Positions 22,441 through 34,365 of a stretch of DNA of 64,000 nt are shown in pieces. The DNA comes from Malus domestica. Lineage: Eukaryota; Streptophyta; Magnoliopsida; Rosales; Rosaceae. Made by a program: the position numbers and the translations under genes. Location of the stretch: positions 6,481,501 to 6,545,500 of the forward strand of contig NC_091677.1 in NCBI RefSeq assembly GCF_042453785.1. Reading direction: 5' to 3'. The first letter of the stretch is position 1, and every line of letters starts with the position of its first letter. The notes under the pieces are model-generated. The model did not search any database. It was given only the letters and a program-made list of their open reading frames with translations, and had not been told where the DNA came from.

Positions 22441-24120
22441 AGGGTGAGACATTCGGCCACGTCTTGTGTCCCGAGTTTGAGTCAGTTTGGCGTGTACTTT
22501 TATGTCTTTTCATCAAGACTCAGTTTCAGGTTTCAAGCCTTCACACTCTTCACCCCAGAATACTGGCGCATAATATATATATGTATTCAATTTCTTGTTA
22601 TATTTTCGTGTTTTTTCTACTGTTGGTAAACATGCTTATGAATTTGGTTGATAAAAATTAGCGTAATGCTAGAAAGAAAATTTAAAAACTAAATGATATG
22701 AAAATTAATGATTAAATTATTACTTCAAATTTGATAAATGTGCTTATTTATATTAGTGATACATCATTTAGTTTGCCAATTTTATTAACAAATTTAGTCT
22801 CCTAACATTAAAGATTAACCAAGACCAGGTCATGAAAACAATGCAATACGACATAATTTACATAATTTTCGAGACAAAACCGAACACAAAGCGGATATGA
22901 TTTAGAAAATCAAGAACAACCAACAAAAGATAAAATTTTGAATTAGCCACCAAAATAACACTTACTGCTGCTGCAGATTAACCACAAATTGACATAACAT
23001 AACAAAAACACCCTTAAAACAACTTGCATGTAGTGAATACAAAATTTAAATAGTTTGACTAAAATTTCCAATCGAAATCCAATTGAAGAGATACTAAGCT
23101 AAGAAAAATAAGCCGTACATAAGCACCCTTATGTTATTAGCATGTAGTTTTTATCATTTACATTTTGATTAACCATGTAACTACTTTTGACTTATTACAG
23201 TTTAATCTAAAAACAATGTTTCTTCTCCAATGATTTAGCTTAAAATGTTAAAGATTATTTAAGCTTATGTTAGTTTTTCTTTTCGGTAATTTTTATAAAA
23301 TAAAATTTATGTAGATTAACCTAATTTATTTTTATGAACATTTTAACCTAAAAATATTTAGATTCTAATAAGTAATGTAAAATCACTAAACCTATTGACC
23401 AAAAAAAATAAAATCACTAAACCTACCCCAAAATAATTTTGGATTTAATTAATTTATAAACTAAAATAAAAAAGTAAGTTCGAATATGAACTGTTGGGCG
23501 CGTTAGCGCGCCGAGAGTAGGTTTGAGTTTGGCACGTCCACGCTCAGTGATGGGCCAAAAAATAGGTTTGGGCGGTTTATTGAGCTAAATATGCCCAAAC
23601 TTGCTTTAGGCCCCGTAGTTAGAGATGATTTTGATGAGTTTATAACTTAAATTTTAGATTTTAACTCAATTATTAGAGTCGGTCTTACAAGCATAAAAAT
23701 TTGAAGATCATTATTTCAGTGTATTTAGCCTTTTAGTTTGGATGAGGATCCTCTCTGGATTCTTTTGTGGAGATCTAGAGATTAATCAATCGTGTTCGTT
23801 CATCATATATAGTGTGATTATTTTTCATTAGATACTATATTTAATTTTAAATAGCTTCGGACCATACAATATATGATGAATGTACATAATAATTGATTTT
23901 CGGAATTTCAGAAAAAGGTTTCGACTAGGATCCTAATCCTTTTTAGTGTTGGGTAGAATGAAGAAAAAAGAAAAAAAGAAGAAGAAAGAAATGAAAAGAA
24001 AAAAGGGGTAAGGATGATCGGACGCGCCATGAGGAAAGTGTATTAAATAGTGGCAGTTGCATCATGAGAATCTGAGATTGATTTCAATCATCGTTTTAGC
24101 CGGGAGGTGCACGGCTACTC
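22441..24120. other. Intergenic upstream of the PP2C gene
   Basis: No gene recognised. Around 23745-23950 a GAGGATCCTCTCTGG-type left end and a diverged CTAGGATCCTAATCC right end suggest an old MITE, without a TSD. 23490-23520 holds a short palindrome GGCGCGTTAGCGCGCC. Confidence 0.35.
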
Positions 24121-24126
24121 CACAGT

Positions 24127-24127
24127 A

Positions 24128-24166
<39 letters not shown>
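24127..24166. repeat. (CT)n microsatellite
   Basis: Uninterrupted CT dinucleotide run. It also generates an artificial Arg/Glu ORF on the minus strand (24115-24309) that I reject. Confidence 0.85.
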
Positions 24167-24167
<1 letters not shown>

Positions 24168-24596
24168 CCTTTCGGTTCTGCGCTGCTTTTGCAATTAATG
24201 CACCACCCTCCAGTCTCTCCACCATATAACCATTCAACTCTCTCCCCTCCCCCCACCCCCCCTCTTCTTTTCTGTTCTGGTTTTCTTCACTCTGATCCCA
24301 AAGCTCCAATCTAGGCTAAGAAAATTCAACAAAAAGGTAAAAAACTCACTACCGTTTTCTCAATTTTTCTCGAACAATCCAATTTTATTTCTAATTCTCA
24401 AATGTTTGTTTGTTTAAACCATTTGCTTTCCATTATCTGTGATCAATAATGCTCATCTCTGTTTGCTTCGAAATTATGGGTGATTTGGAGCAATAATCAC
24501 TGACTAATCAAAGATCTGCGTGTACAACTTCTCTGTCTATCTGCACTCTAATCCATCTACTTATCTTTTTTGGGTTTTGATCTCTATTGGTACTGG

Positions 24597-24601
<5 letters not shown>

Positions 24602-24634
<33 letters not shown>
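24602..24634. repeat. (GA)n microsatellite
   Basis: Uninterrupted GA run inside the presumed leader intron of the PP2C gene. Confidence 0.85.
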
Positions 24635-24638
<4 letters not shown>

Positions 24639-25409
24639 TCTCAAATTTCATTTTTTTTGGTGCGCTTTGTAAAGACTGAAACTTTTACTGCATTCTCATA
24701 GAAAACTAAACATACCATTTGATTTTGATGGTTGTTTGTGATATTGGGTTTTTCTGCTTTGTTTGCCCTTATGAATGATCATGTAATATTTGAGTGATCT
24801 CTTATGCTCAAAAGTTTACGGATTTTCTTTGATATTTTCTCAGGAACCAAACAAGGATTAACCCTGTGTATGCTTTGTTTGTTTACTTTCATTCTTTGTA
24901 CGATAAATAGTTATACCTAAATGATTATGTTATTTGACAAAAGAGCATTCCTCTCGTCTTTTTCCTGCTTTTTCAAAACTTGCTTTATCTCGCTTTCAAA
25001 AAAAAAAAATTTGCTTTATCTCTCTCGGATTTCTCTCTAGTGGGAAAACAACAGTTCGTAACTTTGTACCAATTTCAATATTGCCTTTACCTCTCTCTCT
25101 CTCTCTCTCCCCCTCTCTCCTCCTCCGAAGTAGTCTATGCTTTGTTGTTTGGTTGCTGTGAAAATGGAGGTAGATTTAACATGTACTAAAAATTTCCAAG
25201 TTGTCAAGAATATTTCTTTCTGGTTTCCTTAATTGGTATGCACTTTAATTCAGAAAATCTTGATTGTTTCTTAATGACCTAGAAACAGTTGGGTTTCTCT
25301 GAGTTTGTTTGTTGGTATACATAATTGGGCAAGATTTTCAATAGTCACATTGTTCTTCTGGTTTTTGCATCTCAATTTAGTTCTGTTTTATTAAGAATCT
25401 TTTAAGTGC

Positions 25410-25463
25410 ATCTCATATAGCCGACCCCACTTAGTGGGAAAAGGCTTTGTTGTTGTTGTTGTA
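25410..25463 (+). mobile_element. SINE 3' tail with (TTG)n end
   Basis: GCCGACCCCACTTAGTGGGA followed by AAAGGCTTTG and TTGTTGTTGTTGT. This hairpin plus TTG-repeat end is characteristic of widespread plant SINEs of the Au/TS type. Only the 3' part was recognised. Confidence 0.55.
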
Positions 25464-26134
25464 TTGAATTTTGATGAGTCCGAATCTCATAGTTGGCAGA
25501 ATACAGGGTAAATTTGGTGTTTTTATGGCATTTCTCGGTTTTGTGTACCCGATTTTCTGTTTTGTTGTGTCTCGATTAGCTTCTATTTGTTTTAGCGACA
25601 TTCTAATCTAAGTTATATCATAATCGACGGGTCTTTGGCACCTATTTTATATAAATCAATTTGCTCAAAATCCTACCACTTGGTTATTATCAGTGTGATA
25701 TCTCATGAAGGGCAATAGGATGTGGACGGCCTTTTTAAGTATTTCTATTCCTTGAAACATGGAATTGTGTTGTTTTAATACATCTTGTTTGTTTTGTTTA
25801 GTTCTTTACAAGCAGAAGCAGCCATTTTTGCATTATGTGTTGCCAGAGATTAAAAAAGTAATTAACTAATGTCTTCTTGTTCTCTTCAGCTAGTTTTATT
25901 ATCGATTCACGTTACATCCACGGACTGCATTGACCAAGATAAAATGACCTCATTTTTCTATATGGGCTTGTAATATGGCTGGTGGTTTGGATTTGTGGGA
26001 ATCTTTGGTATTTGGATATTCATTTGCTCGGTTGACCATTTTTGGCAAGTTTCAGAATTTCATGTGCGATCTGGTTGGCTAAAGTAGGACTTATCCTTTA
26101 TTCAGTCAGATGTCGTCTATGTTGAGCTGAGGAA

Positions 26135-28565
26135 ATGGGGGGTTGTGTTTCGACTAGTAGTCAGGGTACTCGTAGCAGCAACAGCAACAGAGAGGCAGTC
26201 ACACCCCCATGCTTGGGGATTCAATTTAGCGGTCGAAAGAGAACGAAGAAGACATTCTCTGACCATGCATATACTCTTCAGAATTTACACACCTTGCCCA
26301 ACCGCATTTTTACCAACGGAAAGAGCCAGACTTCTTGCATATTCACACAGCAGGGCCGCAAAGGCATAAACCAAGATGCCATGCTTGTGTGGGAAGTAAG
26401 TTTCTCCTCTACAGTGGGAATACTAATTGAACATGTTGGTAAGATAATTTATGATTGCTGAACTCTTGATTTTATATTCTTTTGAAGGATTTCATGTCCG
26501 ATGATGCGATATTCTGTGGTGTTTTTGACGGCCATGGTCCACACGGCCATCTTGTTGCTCGCAAAGTAAGGGATGCATTGCCAATGAAGCTGCTATCCTT
26601 CTTGTATTCATACCAAGGGTCCAGTAAAACGTGTTTCAAAGGGAACCTAAAGAAGTCAGATTGTGGAGATACTGAGAAGGATGGTTTGGATGAGGAAAAA
26701 TTGAATTTATCATGGAGAGACGCTTTCCTGAAGTCATATAAAGCTATGGACAAGGAGCTGAGGTCTCATCCTAATTTGGACTGCTTCTGCAGTGGTAGCA
26801 CTGCTGTCACTCTAGTCAAACAGGTACGGCAGCAAACACCATCTGCACTCTTAATTTTGCCTATTTCGTTTGCTTTGTTTTTGATTGCTTCACTTTTCAG
26901 GGGTCAAATCTTTTCATGGGTTATATCGGGGATTCCCGAGCAATCCTGGGATCAAGGGACAGTAGTGATTCCATGGTGGCAATCCAGTTAACTGTTGACT
27001 TAAAGCCTGATCTGCCAAGTGTGAACAATATTCTAAATTTCTTGTCACCGATGCTTTGGTTGCCTTCTTGTTATTTGAACCTTACTTGGTTGATGCTTAT
27101 GTAAATGTCATAGGGGAAGCTGAAAGAATTAAACGGTGTAAGGGTAGGGTGTTTGCTTTGCATGATGAGCCTGAAGTGTCTCGAGTGTGGTTGCCTTTTG
27201 ATGATGCCCCTGGTTTAGCTATGGCTCGAGCCTTCGGCGATTTCTGTTTAAAGGAGTATGGAGTGATCTCAATACCTGAGTTCTCACACCGGATACTTAC
27301 TGACAGAGACCAGTTCATTGTTCTTGCTTCTGACGGGGTAAAAATTTCGTCTTTGATAATATCCTATTTCGATATTCTCTATAGTTTATTTCTAAATTCT
27401 CTATAGTTTATTTCGATATTGTTTGTTCTTTTTGGTTTGATGTTTGTTGATTATTTCTACACGGCACTGCTGGCTTTAATAATGCAAAGAAAGTTAAAAA
27501 TTCACATAGTAATCGTACAATGATGAGGAATATCCATTTGCTCTTGAAATGGCTTACAGGAACCAAATATGAAGTGATAGAATTACAGACAAGTCACATT
27601 TAAATCACCAAACATTATCAAGGAGTGTCGATAGTTCTTATGAGATGTAAAGATCCAGTAAGAAAGTCCAAAGCATCTGGATTCTAAAAACACGAGTGAC
27701 AAAAGAGTGCTTACATCTCAGCATGTTCTTGTACTGTGTACATTATAGTTTAATGAGGAATGAAATATCTCCTGTACCTTCCACACGAGCAGGGGTCGCA
27801 GAATGTGAAATTGTTCAGACCTTTGAGGACTTATTAATGTCCTCTTTCCCTGTTTTCTCTATGGAAATTTTAATCCCTTAAAAGTTATATGGAGAACCTA
27901 AGGCAAGCTGGAGATAACATGATCGGTATTTATAAGTGATTGCTGCGCACCTACGAGAATGCTCTGCTTATTAATGTCTTGCTTTACTTGTAATTTATAA
28001 GCTTGATTGTTGATGGTGTAGCGTGGCATTAGATGTGAAATATAGTAAACCTAAAATTTCGTATTTAACTTCACTCGATGATCTTTAACTTGTATATTTA
28101 TAGGTTTGGGATGTCTTAAGCAATGAAGAGGTTGTTGAGATAGTCTCCTCAGCCCCAACCCGGGCATCAGCAGCAAGGACTGTGGTTGACTCAGCTGCTC
28201 GCGAATGGAAACTCAAATACCCGACTTCAAAGATGGATGACTGTGCAGTCGTTTGCTTGTTTCTGGATGGGAAAATGGACTCGGAATCTGATTATGAGGA
28301 ACAAGGCTTTTCATCTGCAACCCTTCAAAGCAATCACTCCGGCAATGCAGTTGAATCAGATGATGGCCAGAAGTCGGAGCCATCTTTGCAGAGGAATTTC
28401 ACTGTCAGGTCATCTGATGAAAGTGATGCTCATGGTAGACTACCGGTTGAGATTGAAGGGAATGAAGAAACAGTGGCAGCTGAAGAGAACTGGTTGGGTT
28501 TGGAAGGCGTGACACGCGTGAATTCCCTCGTTCAACTTCCTAGATTTTCCGAAGAAAGGCCTTAG
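26135..28565 (+). CDS. Protein phosphatase 2C, plant group E type
   Basis: Five exons, 26135-26395, 26488-26823, 26901-27018, 27114-27337 and 28104-28565, all with GT-AG borders and continuous frame, give 466 aa. A Mg/Mn-dependent Ser/Thr phosphatase. The N-terminus MGGC fits N-myristoylation at Gly2 and palmitoylation at Cys4, so it is probably membrane-attached. PP2C motifs in order: QGRKGINQDAM (Asp81), CGVFDGHGPHG (Asp101-Gly102), CSGSTAVTLVKQ, MGYIGDSRAI, PGLAMARAFGDFCLK, VLASDG|VWDVLSNEEVV (metal Asp312) and MDDCAVVCL. The last exon adds an acidic Ser-rich tail of about 100 residues. The motif order and MGxC start match Arabidopsis group E PP2Cs such as At3g02750. Intron 4 (766 bp) is the longest coding intron; its ORFs are noise. 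Confidence 0.9.
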
Positions 28566-29079
28566 AAATTGTGATTCAAATGTAAACGAAACCGGCTAGC
28601 GTTTATTGTATTATGGCATCTTTTGCCCTCATTAAAATCCAAAAGATAAGTCTTTCTGGGTTTCCATTTCCTCAGCATTTGTTGCAGAAGGCACACAAGT
28701 AAGGAAACTGTTCTCTTCAGGTAGCTGAGGCAAATATAATTCTGTGTTTCTAAGTTTTATGTACATTCTTTAGTCCAGATCAGATGTAGATGCAGCCTAG
28801 ATTTTTACGTTCCACATTTCTACTGGAAATTTATGCAATACATTGCTCAACCGAACGTCTACGTTTAAAAATGAAACCATCATATCCGACGGTTGAAACG
28901 ATCCCGCAGCGTAATGTACGTACGCAAGACATTGATGCATTGTGAGATTCAGCTCTTGAATTGTTCAAACCCATTGCCGCCTTGTCTGACTCCATCAACT
29001 TTTTGTTGCTCTATATCACCTAGTCTGACTCCATCTACTTTTTCGTCTAAAAAGTTAGCATGTGATTCTAAAAATTCTT
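28566..29079. other. 3' flank of PP2C and intergenic
   Basis: The first 250 bases probably hold the 3' UTR (AT-rich, ATTAAAA at about 28631). No other gene seen. Confidence 0.4.
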
Positions 29080-29088
29080 TAAAAGACA

Positions 29089-29561
29089 AGCATATTTGTC
29101 GATTTGTCCCGTAAACTTGTATAGAGGTCCTAATTTTCTTTGAATTTTAATTTTAGCTGACTACCCCTGAACTTTTATAATTAGCCAATTCATCCTTGAA
29201 CTTTAATTTTAGTTGATTACTCCCCTGAACTTTTGTAAATAACCAATTTCACCCATGCCGCTAGATTTTTTTTTCATCCAATTTTTAATCAATTTTGGTC
29301 ATGCGGACAACACATGACAACTGCATGGGGGCAAAAAGAATGAAAAATTGGATGGATGAAAATTGGATGAAAAATTTAAAATCTAACGCTAGGAGGGGGA
29401 AATTGGCTATTTATAAAAATTTAGGGGGTAATTGGCTAAAGTTAAGGTTTAAGGGGAAATTGGCTAATTATAAAAGTTCTGGGGTAATCAGCTAAAATTA
29501 AAGTTCAAGGGAGAAATTGACACCTTTATATAAGTTCAGGGGATAAACCGACATATATCTC
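29089..29561. mobile_element. MULE-type MITE
   Basis: Inverted arms of about 150 bp (left AGCATATTTGTCGATTTGTC, right as reverse complement GAGATATATGTCGGTTTATC). 9-bp flanks TAAAAGACA (29080-29088) and TAAAAGATA (29562-29570) agree at 8 of 9. Each arm has internal tandem units of the type CCCCTGAACTTTTRTAA / AATTRGCCAATT. The element resembles 21933-22431 in design and in the CCCCTGAAC motif. Confidence 0.65.
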
Positions 29562-29659
29562 TAAAAGATATTTTGAGGTCTGAAATATCGATGCGTTTAA
29601 AGAATCATTTTGACACTGGCAACCTTTTGGATAAAAAAAATGGATAAGTTAGTCGTAGG

Positions 29660-30137
29660 CAAGGTCTAAAATATCGATATTATCTTGACATTTCCATCGA
29701 AATTTCCGTGTTTTTGGACTACCGATATTTCCGATATCATCGATATTTTAGACCTTGATAGGAACTCTATGGTACTAAGTCACTCATGTATCTTACAATG
29801 CAATGTATAAAGTGTAAAATATTGTACTAATTCATTATATATAAATGATTATGGTGTGTTTAAACTTATTTCATTAATTACTACATATTTTCTATACTCA
29901 CAATGTTTGCTAGCTCGCTATATAATCAACTTAAATCAATTAAATCCATCATGCAATGCATTTCCTTCAAATTTTTTGTGATAAACTAATAGATAATTGA
30001 CTAAATAAACATTCTGCAAAGTTTCAATAAAAATTTCAAAGTTTTTTTATTCAATTTTTATCGATATTGATAATATCATGATATTTCCGTGTTTTTGAAC
30101 TACCGATATTTCCGATATCATCGATATTTTAGACCTT
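29660..30137. mobile_element. hAT-type element, same family as 14231-15655
   Basis: Ends CAAGGTCTAAAATATCGAT and the reverse complement AAGGTCTAAAATATCGAT. AGTCGTAGG is present on both sides (29651-29659 and 30138-30146), an 8- or 9-bp TSD depending on whether the terminal C belongs to the element. Subterminal ATATCGATA repeats and a central AT-rich core match 15290-15560 nearly base for base over long runs. A second internal copy of the right end lies at about 29735-29757, followed by G, suggesting an end duplication. Confidence 0.7.
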
Positions 30138-30673
30138 AGTCGTAGGGGCCATTACAGCATCAAAATTGAGTGACAAATTACTCAATTTTCCAATTAAGTG
30201 GCATAATTTTGCAGCAATACCTAACATATAGGTGCCACTTGTAAGAATTTTCCTATGATACGACAACAATAAAGGGGTAGATGGAAAATTGCAATGTGGA
30301 AAATGACCCCATTAAATACCTTGTCAGTGAAGAAAAGGAAAGACCAAACCAGAAAAAAAGTATGTCTGCAGAAGATAAAGATGAAACCTTAAATGGCAGG
30401 CTCCTTTATAGCTAAACGCACCAGTGCTTTCAAAGTTGGCAGCAGTAAAATAATTTACAGTTTATGAACTCAAAAGCGACAGTGATATTGTAAATTAAGA
30501 AGATGAAGACACAGAAAAAAGCAGCTGAAATTAATGGTAATTACTCTTTGATTCACATTCACATAGGAATGTAGGCAGATCTGCACATCATTAATGGCCG
30601 CAGGGGTTGGTGGAACATATAGGCAGATTTTAATACGTTTAAAGTATAACTCAATTCAGTTTCCGAAAATAAA

Positions 30674-31698
30674 GGTAAAGTACAAAAAAATTATCTTAAT
30701 TATTGATGTCACGACACTTTCATACCTTATCTTTTAAAATTGACAATATCATACCTCATCTTACGAATTTGTGCCAATGTCAGACCTCCGTTAGTTTTTC
30801 TGTTAAATGCTGACGTGACCAGAGACGTGATCTATTTTTTATTAAAAATTTAATTAAATATTAAAAATTAAAAAAATAAACAAAAAACCAAAAAAACCCA
30901 TCAACCCGTGTCCCCCCTCCCCAAAAACCCAAATCCCCTTATCTGAGTTCTCTCCCACCCAACCCTCTCTCTCGCCTCTCTCTCTCTTCTTTTTCCATGC
31001 AACCTGCATCTCTAAAATCCCAAAACCCAGAAATCCTTCCCACCCGTCCCCCCCAACCTTCCTATTCGATCCCACCGACAAAAACCCTACCTCTGTTGTT
31101 GACTCTAGTGATGACAGCCACGACCCCTAATCGCCCCCAAACCCTAACTCTAGCCACAACGTCCACAACAACATTCCCTTCTCCTCCTCGCCCTCGGAGT
31201 CTGCCCTTCCGGTGATTTGCGAGAGAAAAACAAAACAATAACAACAACAACAACAATCCCAATAGAAAAACTCTCTGTTTTTCCCAGAAAATTCCAAGAT
31301 TTTCCGAGAAAATCAAAGCAAGCGCGAGAAACAGAGAGAGAGTTTTGATCTGAGAGTAGCTCTCTTTGGTCTGAGTTTCCGATAAATGGTGTATATAGGC
31401 GGGTCAGATGAGGAGAGAGAGTGGAGGTGAAGTCCATGGTGATGGGTACTGAGAGGGCGAAGCCTTTGCACAATTTCAACTTGCCGTGGTATTTGAAGTG
31501 GGGGAACCAGAAGCACTTATTGTGCCAAAAGGAGAGCTTCGACGCCAGTGGGAGTGGCAGGGAAAGGTCTGGGGTTAATTGGCGATCGTTGGCTCAGAGG
31601 ATTGAGAGCTCGTCGGCGGTGATGACTCGGGTGGGAATGGTTTATGGGTTTTAGGATTTTAGGGATGCAGGTTGCAGGGAGAGAGAAGAGAGAGAGGT

Positions 31699-31735
<37 letters not shown>

Positions 31736-32076
31736 GAGAGGGTTGGGTGGGGGAGAACTCAGAGAAAGGGATTTGGGTTTTTGGGGAGGGGGGACAGGGA
31801 ATGATGGGTTTTTTTTTGGTTTTTGGTTTTGTTTTTTTTTGGTTTTTTTTTAATTTTTTAATATTTAATTTTTTTTTTAATATTTAATTTTTTTTTAATA
31901 AAAATGGGTCCCATTTTTGGCCACCTCAGCATTTAACAGAAAAAGTAATAGAAAAACTGTCGGAGGTCTGACATTGGCACAAATTCGTAAGATGAGGTAT
32001 GATATTGTCAATTTTAAAAGATGAGGTATGAAAGAGTTACGACACCAATAGTTGAGATAGTTTTTTGTACTTTACC
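30674..32076. mobile_element. Mutator-like element carrying a captured gene fragment (Pack-MULE)
   Basis: Inverted repeats start GGTAAAGTACAAAAAA at both ends and can be followed for about 350-400 bp on each side (30674-31030 against 31640-32076), including the block ATACCTCATCTTACGAATTTG and, further in, CCATGCAACCTGCATCTC-type sequence. Such long inverted repeats are typical of MULEs. A clean 9-bp TSD is not visible because the right flank is a poly-A run. The core (31060-31640) is GC-richer and contains the 5' part of a DUF1639-type gene. Confidence 0.65.
31436..31654 (+). pseudogene. Captured 5' fragment of a DUF1639-family gene
   Basis: The ORF begins MVMGTERAKPLHNFNLP and continues with LKWGNQKHLLCQK, matching the N-terminal signature of plant DUF1639 proteins (TERSKPLHNF-x-LP-x-LKWGNQ-x-x-LRC). 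After about 50 codons it runs into the inverted repeat and stops at 31654. About 100 bp of probable captured 5' UTR precedes it. It is a transduplicated piece, not a full gene. It keeps an open frame, so a short peptide could be made if it is transcribed. Confidence 0.55.
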
Positions 32077-32101
32077 AAAAAAAAAAAAAGTATAACTCAA
32101 T

Positions 32102-32594
32102 CTTGGTAACTAAGAAAAAACCACCTGAAGTTTTTGAACTTTGCATCAATATATATTACATTTTCAGCATATCCGATACACCCAATAGGTTCTTTTGAAT
32201 ATCAGAACGCACATTAGCCGTTAAATTCTACAATGTATGTCATACATCGGTGTACTGTAAATCAATGTAAAGTATACATTACCTTATAAGCAAGTTACAT
32301 TCACCAGTTATTCTGCCTCTAAATATCAAAGCATACATCCAATCGTCAAATTTCCTAATATATGTCATACATTGTTGTATTCTGGAATTTCGCAAGACCA
32401 TGGTCATTTAATTTTAACCAAACACTACCCAGTCCTTAAAAGTGCATAAAAATTATCGACCTAAGAAAAACCCAACTCAATGACTCATCATCACTTCTCT
32501 CTCCATGCACGTATACATTTGTATATCTCCTCTCTATCCATGGCATCTTAACTCACCGACAAACTGTTCACCCAACTTGCCAGAAATCCTCAGC
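32102..32594. other. Upstream region of the cell-wall protein gene
   Basis: No coding signal. AT-rich with several ATACAT repeats at 32220-32370. It probably holds promoter elements of the gene at 32694. Confidence 0.4.
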
Positions 32595-32600
32595 TATAAG
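32595..32600 (+). promoter_or_regulatory. TATA box of the cell-wall protein gene
   Basis: TATAAG in a CTATAAGAAG context, 94 bp upstream of the ATG at 32694. A pyrimidine-rich leader (CTTCTCTCTCATCTCTCC) follows it. Confidence 0.5.
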
Positions 32601-32693
32601 AAGAGCCCTTCTTCTACATTCAAATCACCAAGCTAACTTCAGCAAGACTACCCTTCTCTCTCATCTCTCCCTCCCTCTACCATTGCTCCGATA

Positions 32694-33089
32694 ATGGCTT
32701 ACAAAACCCGCCTTTCGTTCTTTGCTCTCATCTCCGTTTCCGTTATCCTCCTTGACCTAGTAGGAGGAGCAGTTGCCGGGAGAAATGTGCCAACAATCTC
32801 CAACAAAGATGAAAAGAAACAACCTCAGTGGTTACTTGACCATGACGGAAGTCTTCTCATTCCTGGCATTGGGCGTGTGATGCTACCACCATTGAAGCAT
32901 TTTGCTCCGTTCCCTGGCATGGGCGGCACCGGCAGCACTGGTGGAAGTGGAAGTGGTGGAAGCCCGAGTAGTAACAACTATGTTCCAGGCGGTGATGACA
33001 CATTCGTCCCAAACCCCGGTAATGAGGTTCCAACCCCCGGGAATGGTGGCGGGAGCACTCCGAGCACTCCAGTTACTCCAAATCCCTGA
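32694..33089 (+). CDS. Putative cell-wall protein, Gly/Ser/Pro-rich, secreted
   Basis: Intronless, 131 aa. Residues 1-28 are a signal peptide (hydrophobic core LSFFALISVSVILLDLVGG, cleavage likely after AVAG). The mature part opens with the family block QPQWLLDHDGSLLIPGIGR and VMLPPLKHFAPFPG, then a Gly/Ser-rich section (about residues 79-95) and a Pro/Gly/Asn-rich tail (PNPGNEVPTPGNGGG). This matches the small plant 'putative cell wall protein' family typified by Arabidopsis At2g20870. The molecular role is not established; location in the wall is inferred from the signal peptide and composition. A TATA box and leader are well placed. Confidence 0.85.
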   Translation: MAYKTRLSFFALISVSVILLDLVGGAVAGRNVPTISNKDEKKQPQWLLDHDGSLLIPGIGRVMLPPLKHFAPFPGMGGTGSTGGSGSGGSPSSNNYVPGGDDTFVPNPGNEVPTPGNGGGSTPSTPVTPNP

Positions 33090-34365
33090 ATTCGTTTCCA
33101 AATGAGCTTCGAATAAGCGTGCTAGGTCACGATTCTGTATCAGTCGACTAGTTGTATGTGTGTTTTTCTTCTACTGTCATTTGTTGTTTAGTTTGAGAGA
33201 GCTAGATTCTTGAGAGAACAGCATGCTGCTTTTCTAGCTTCGAATAAAGTAGTGAAGTTAATAAATCTATGTTTTGCTGTTTTTATGTTGCACTTCTGAT
33301 GCGAATCAATGAATGCTGCTCAGCAGTTGTTATTCTCTTTACTCTTTAGCCATGTTTTTGTGTCTGTATGTGTGAGAGAAAGGGAAACTTAATTTGCGGG
33401 CAATGATTTTCACACTCCTGTTTTCTCCTTCTGATTTATTCTCTATAACGGCCAAGAAAAAGGAGCGCAAAAGAAGATAACGTGAGTGCAGATATCACTT
33501 CCCTACTATTATTCTTGTGGTGGACAAAATTTTTATGAGGTGGACCTATAGAAGAAGCAACTAGACCTACTAATTAGAAACAAATTACACCAGAAAAGCA
33601 AAAAGAATAATTCAAATCCGACATTAATTAAATTTGGTATGAAACCAATTGACAAACACCATCTAGTACTTAATAGAAAGACATAATCCATCATCTTAAT
33701 TCATATACGAATATTACACTTAAATACATGTGTCTGTTCCCAGAAATAGAGGCCACAAAAAGCAATTGTTGCTAAATTACATTCGATCAAAAGGGAACAT
33801 GTTTTTTTCTCCGATTCACCCTAACACATCATGAATCCGACGATGCAAACACCCGTGAAGTTCTTCAAGCTTGGACCTGAACCTGTCACATAATCCCCAG
33901 AGATGTCACTAAACGAAACAGCTGCAAGGGCATAAACAACAGCTAGGTACTAATCAACAATCCTGAAGTGAAACCTGCATATACTTCTAAGTTGAAATCA
34001 CATCAATGTTCATTTTATCGATAGAGCACTACGAACTTCCAACAACATTTTACCGAAAAATGCTCAGAAACAAAACACACACGGGTTTAGTTATAACCAT
34101 AAACCAATTGACACAAAACGGCATTTAAATCTTTGAGTGAATTTTATCTGGAAGTTGATTAACTTTCCAAGCTGCTTATATGTTAATCCCAGCCATGTAA
34201 ATCTATGGAACTGACACTTTCACTATTTACTTGGATTCATAACAACATGTGCACAAACTTACTATTTTTGGCATTAAATAGCCATATTTATGCCTAGAAT
34301 ACATTCCACCACCAACCACATATTTTTCACATTGAACACGCCAATCATCAATCCAACAACTACCC
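33090..34365. other. 3' flank and intergenic
   Basis: 33090-33340 is the likely 3' UTR (AATAAAG near 33243). The rest shows no exon I can support. Confidence 0.4.

Larger units (their letters stand above)
24130..26134 (+). promoter_or_regulatory. Probable 5' leader of the PP2C gene with a long leader intron
   Basis: A (CT)n tract at 24127-24166 is typical of plant core promoters and leaders. A plausible donor, AAAAAG|GTAAAA at 24336, and an acceptor TTTATTCAG at 26105 would remove an intron of about 1.77 kb and leave a short second leader exon before the ATG at 26135. Between them are another (GA)n tract (24603-24634), a (CT)n run near 25090 and a SINE tail (25410-25463). The model is inference from splice-like signals and the absence of coding exons. 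Confidence 0.4.

Noticed and set aside
24115-24309. Minus-strand ORF with Arg-Glu repeats
   Set aside because: Translation of the (CT)n microsatellite and leader of PP2C.
27338-28103. ORF at 27696-27881 as an extra PP2C exon
   Set aside because: The frame and domain are continuous without it; it would break ASDG|VWDV.
31697-31730. (GA)n run with an Arg/Glu ORF (31644-31853)
   Set aside because: Simple repeat in the MULE inverted arm; the ORF is an artefact.
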